From Penelope pileata (taxonomy: Eukaryota; Chordata; Aves; Galliformes; Cracidae), in contig WBMW01003829.1 in the NCBI GenBank assembly GCA_013396635.1, forward strand, positions 650,212-714,211: 64,000 nucleotides of DNA, read 5' to 3'. Both the position numbers and the translations under genes were made by a program. Below are positions 63,131-64,000 of this stretch, piece after piece. Position 1 is the first letter of the stretch; every line of letters starts with the position of its first letter. Below the pieces are notes generated by a model. The model saw only the letters and a program-made list of their open reading frames with translations. It had not been told where the DNA came from and searched no databases.

Positions 63131-64000
63131 TTTACATTGGGTGGGAGACCAGCTCCATAATACAGGAGACATATGTTAACCTGTGTGCACAGCAGGCAGT
63201 TGTTGAAATGTCTTCCATAAAAGCCATAGAAGTTACTCAATAAAGTGAAGTCAAACTGTTTCTCCCTCTCCTGCTCAGGCAGCTGTAAGTACAGGTGTAT
63301 GAAGGCTTACACAGAGTGATGCTTAATACCACGGTTTGTAGATATGAACCCATTTTCCTACCAGGAGCAGGCCCCGAGGTTTTCTAACTGATCAGACTGC
63401 CAGTATGGCAGCTCACTACCTTTCTTTTTTTTTCCATGTATATTTAATCTTCAGCGTTCTGGAAACAATCTCATTTTGAGATTGGAAGAGAAGAACAACA
63501 GGGACTGAATACATACGAACCTAAAGGGGAAGTGGTGACCACGTGTGTACACGGGATGCTTTCAGCACAAGCGTGGGGTCGATGGCAGGAGGGGCTGCGT
63601 GTCTCCCCATGGCATTGGCAGCCGCTCGGAGGGTCGCAGCGATGTGGTGAGTCCCAGCAGCACCAAGGGCCCCCCCAGCATGGGGCCTGCTGCCAGGTGG
63701 GCTTCCCTCATCAGCCCTGCTGCTGGGCCCAGGGGATGGTTGGGAGGAGCTGCTGCATGTTCCTGAGCTCAAAGCATCGGCCTGGGCAGCTGCTCAGTGC
63801 AGTGATGTGCTGAGACTGTCATGAGGAGGAGCTCTGTGTTCTGGGGAAATGCTAGGGGAGTTCGTGTAGCCAGAGTAAACGGTAATTCTCTGGCTCTATT
63901 TCCGAAGTTTCTCTTTTAAATCCATTCAGGAAGTATGAGTCTTTCCTGTTCTTTCATACTTCGTGGCATTTTGCTAGCCTCAGAGTCCGATGGAACAGGA
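63131..64000. other. Non-coding stretch, no gene recognised
   Basis: Unique sequence. A GC-richer patch at about 63530-63760 holds a consensus donor-like GTGAGT at 63647-63652, but the open frames around it show no domain and no matching acceptor with a sustained coding block, so I do not call an exon. Confidence 0.65.

Noticed and set aside
63532..63813. Possible exon ending at the donor-like GTGAGT (63647-63652)
   Set aside because: Both strands are open in this GC-richer patch, no domain is recognisable, and no convincing acceptor is found.
1..64000. tRNA, U1, U6, 5S, 7SK and common miRNA precursors
   Set aside because: I looked for their characteristic core strings by eye and found none. 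A covariance-model search would be decisive.

Overview
The window looks like vertebrate, most likely avian, non-coding DNA: an intron or an intergenic stretch. The main evidence is three degraded CR1 LINE fragments (4519-5125, 23737-23829, 58692-58790), the dominant interspersed repeat of birds, in an otherwise repeat-poor sequence with no recognisable Alu, B1 or L1 copies. Turtles and crocodilians also carry CR1, usually with a denser load of old repeats, so a bird is an inference and not proven. The short run of unknown bases at 62088-62095 shows that this is a draft assembly.

I recognise no protein-coding gene, tRNA, rRNA, snRNA or miRNA precursor. Every long open frame is explained by chance opening in GC-richer patches or by CR1 sequence. 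There is no prokaryotic signal: no operons, no ribosome-binding sites, no CRISPR and no phage or insertion sequence.

Layout: 1-4518 is unique AT-leaning sequence with one 31-bp tandem duplication. 4519-5125 is an antisense CR1 with an internal deletion. 5126-22800 is mostly unique sequence with A-rich and T-rich tracts, a 12-bp duplication and one stretch that looks like a conserved enhancer (15800-16080). A good CTCF-like motif lies at 22833-22852 and a sense CR1 3' tail at 23737-23829. 24-36 kb holds a (TA)10 microsatellite, an AT-rich block, two more enhancer-like stretches and several short copies of what may be one ancient repeat tail. 36-53 kb is unique sequence with GC-richer patches (about 42-44 kb and 49.0-49.3 kb), a 16-bp perfect tandem duplication and an 11-bp-arm hairpin. 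53-59 kb holds a C-run/T-run tract, an unusually open degenerate frame on the minus strand, a CpG-bearing hairpin, a strong G-quadruplex motif and an antisense CR1 fragment. 60-62 kb holds an 18-bp perfect palindrome centred on CACGTG and a cluster of long homopolymers around the N gap. 62815-63130 is the most enhancer-like stretch.

I found no convincing new biological system. The items most worth checking are the candidate regulatory sites and the degenerate minus-strand frame at 53767-54222.
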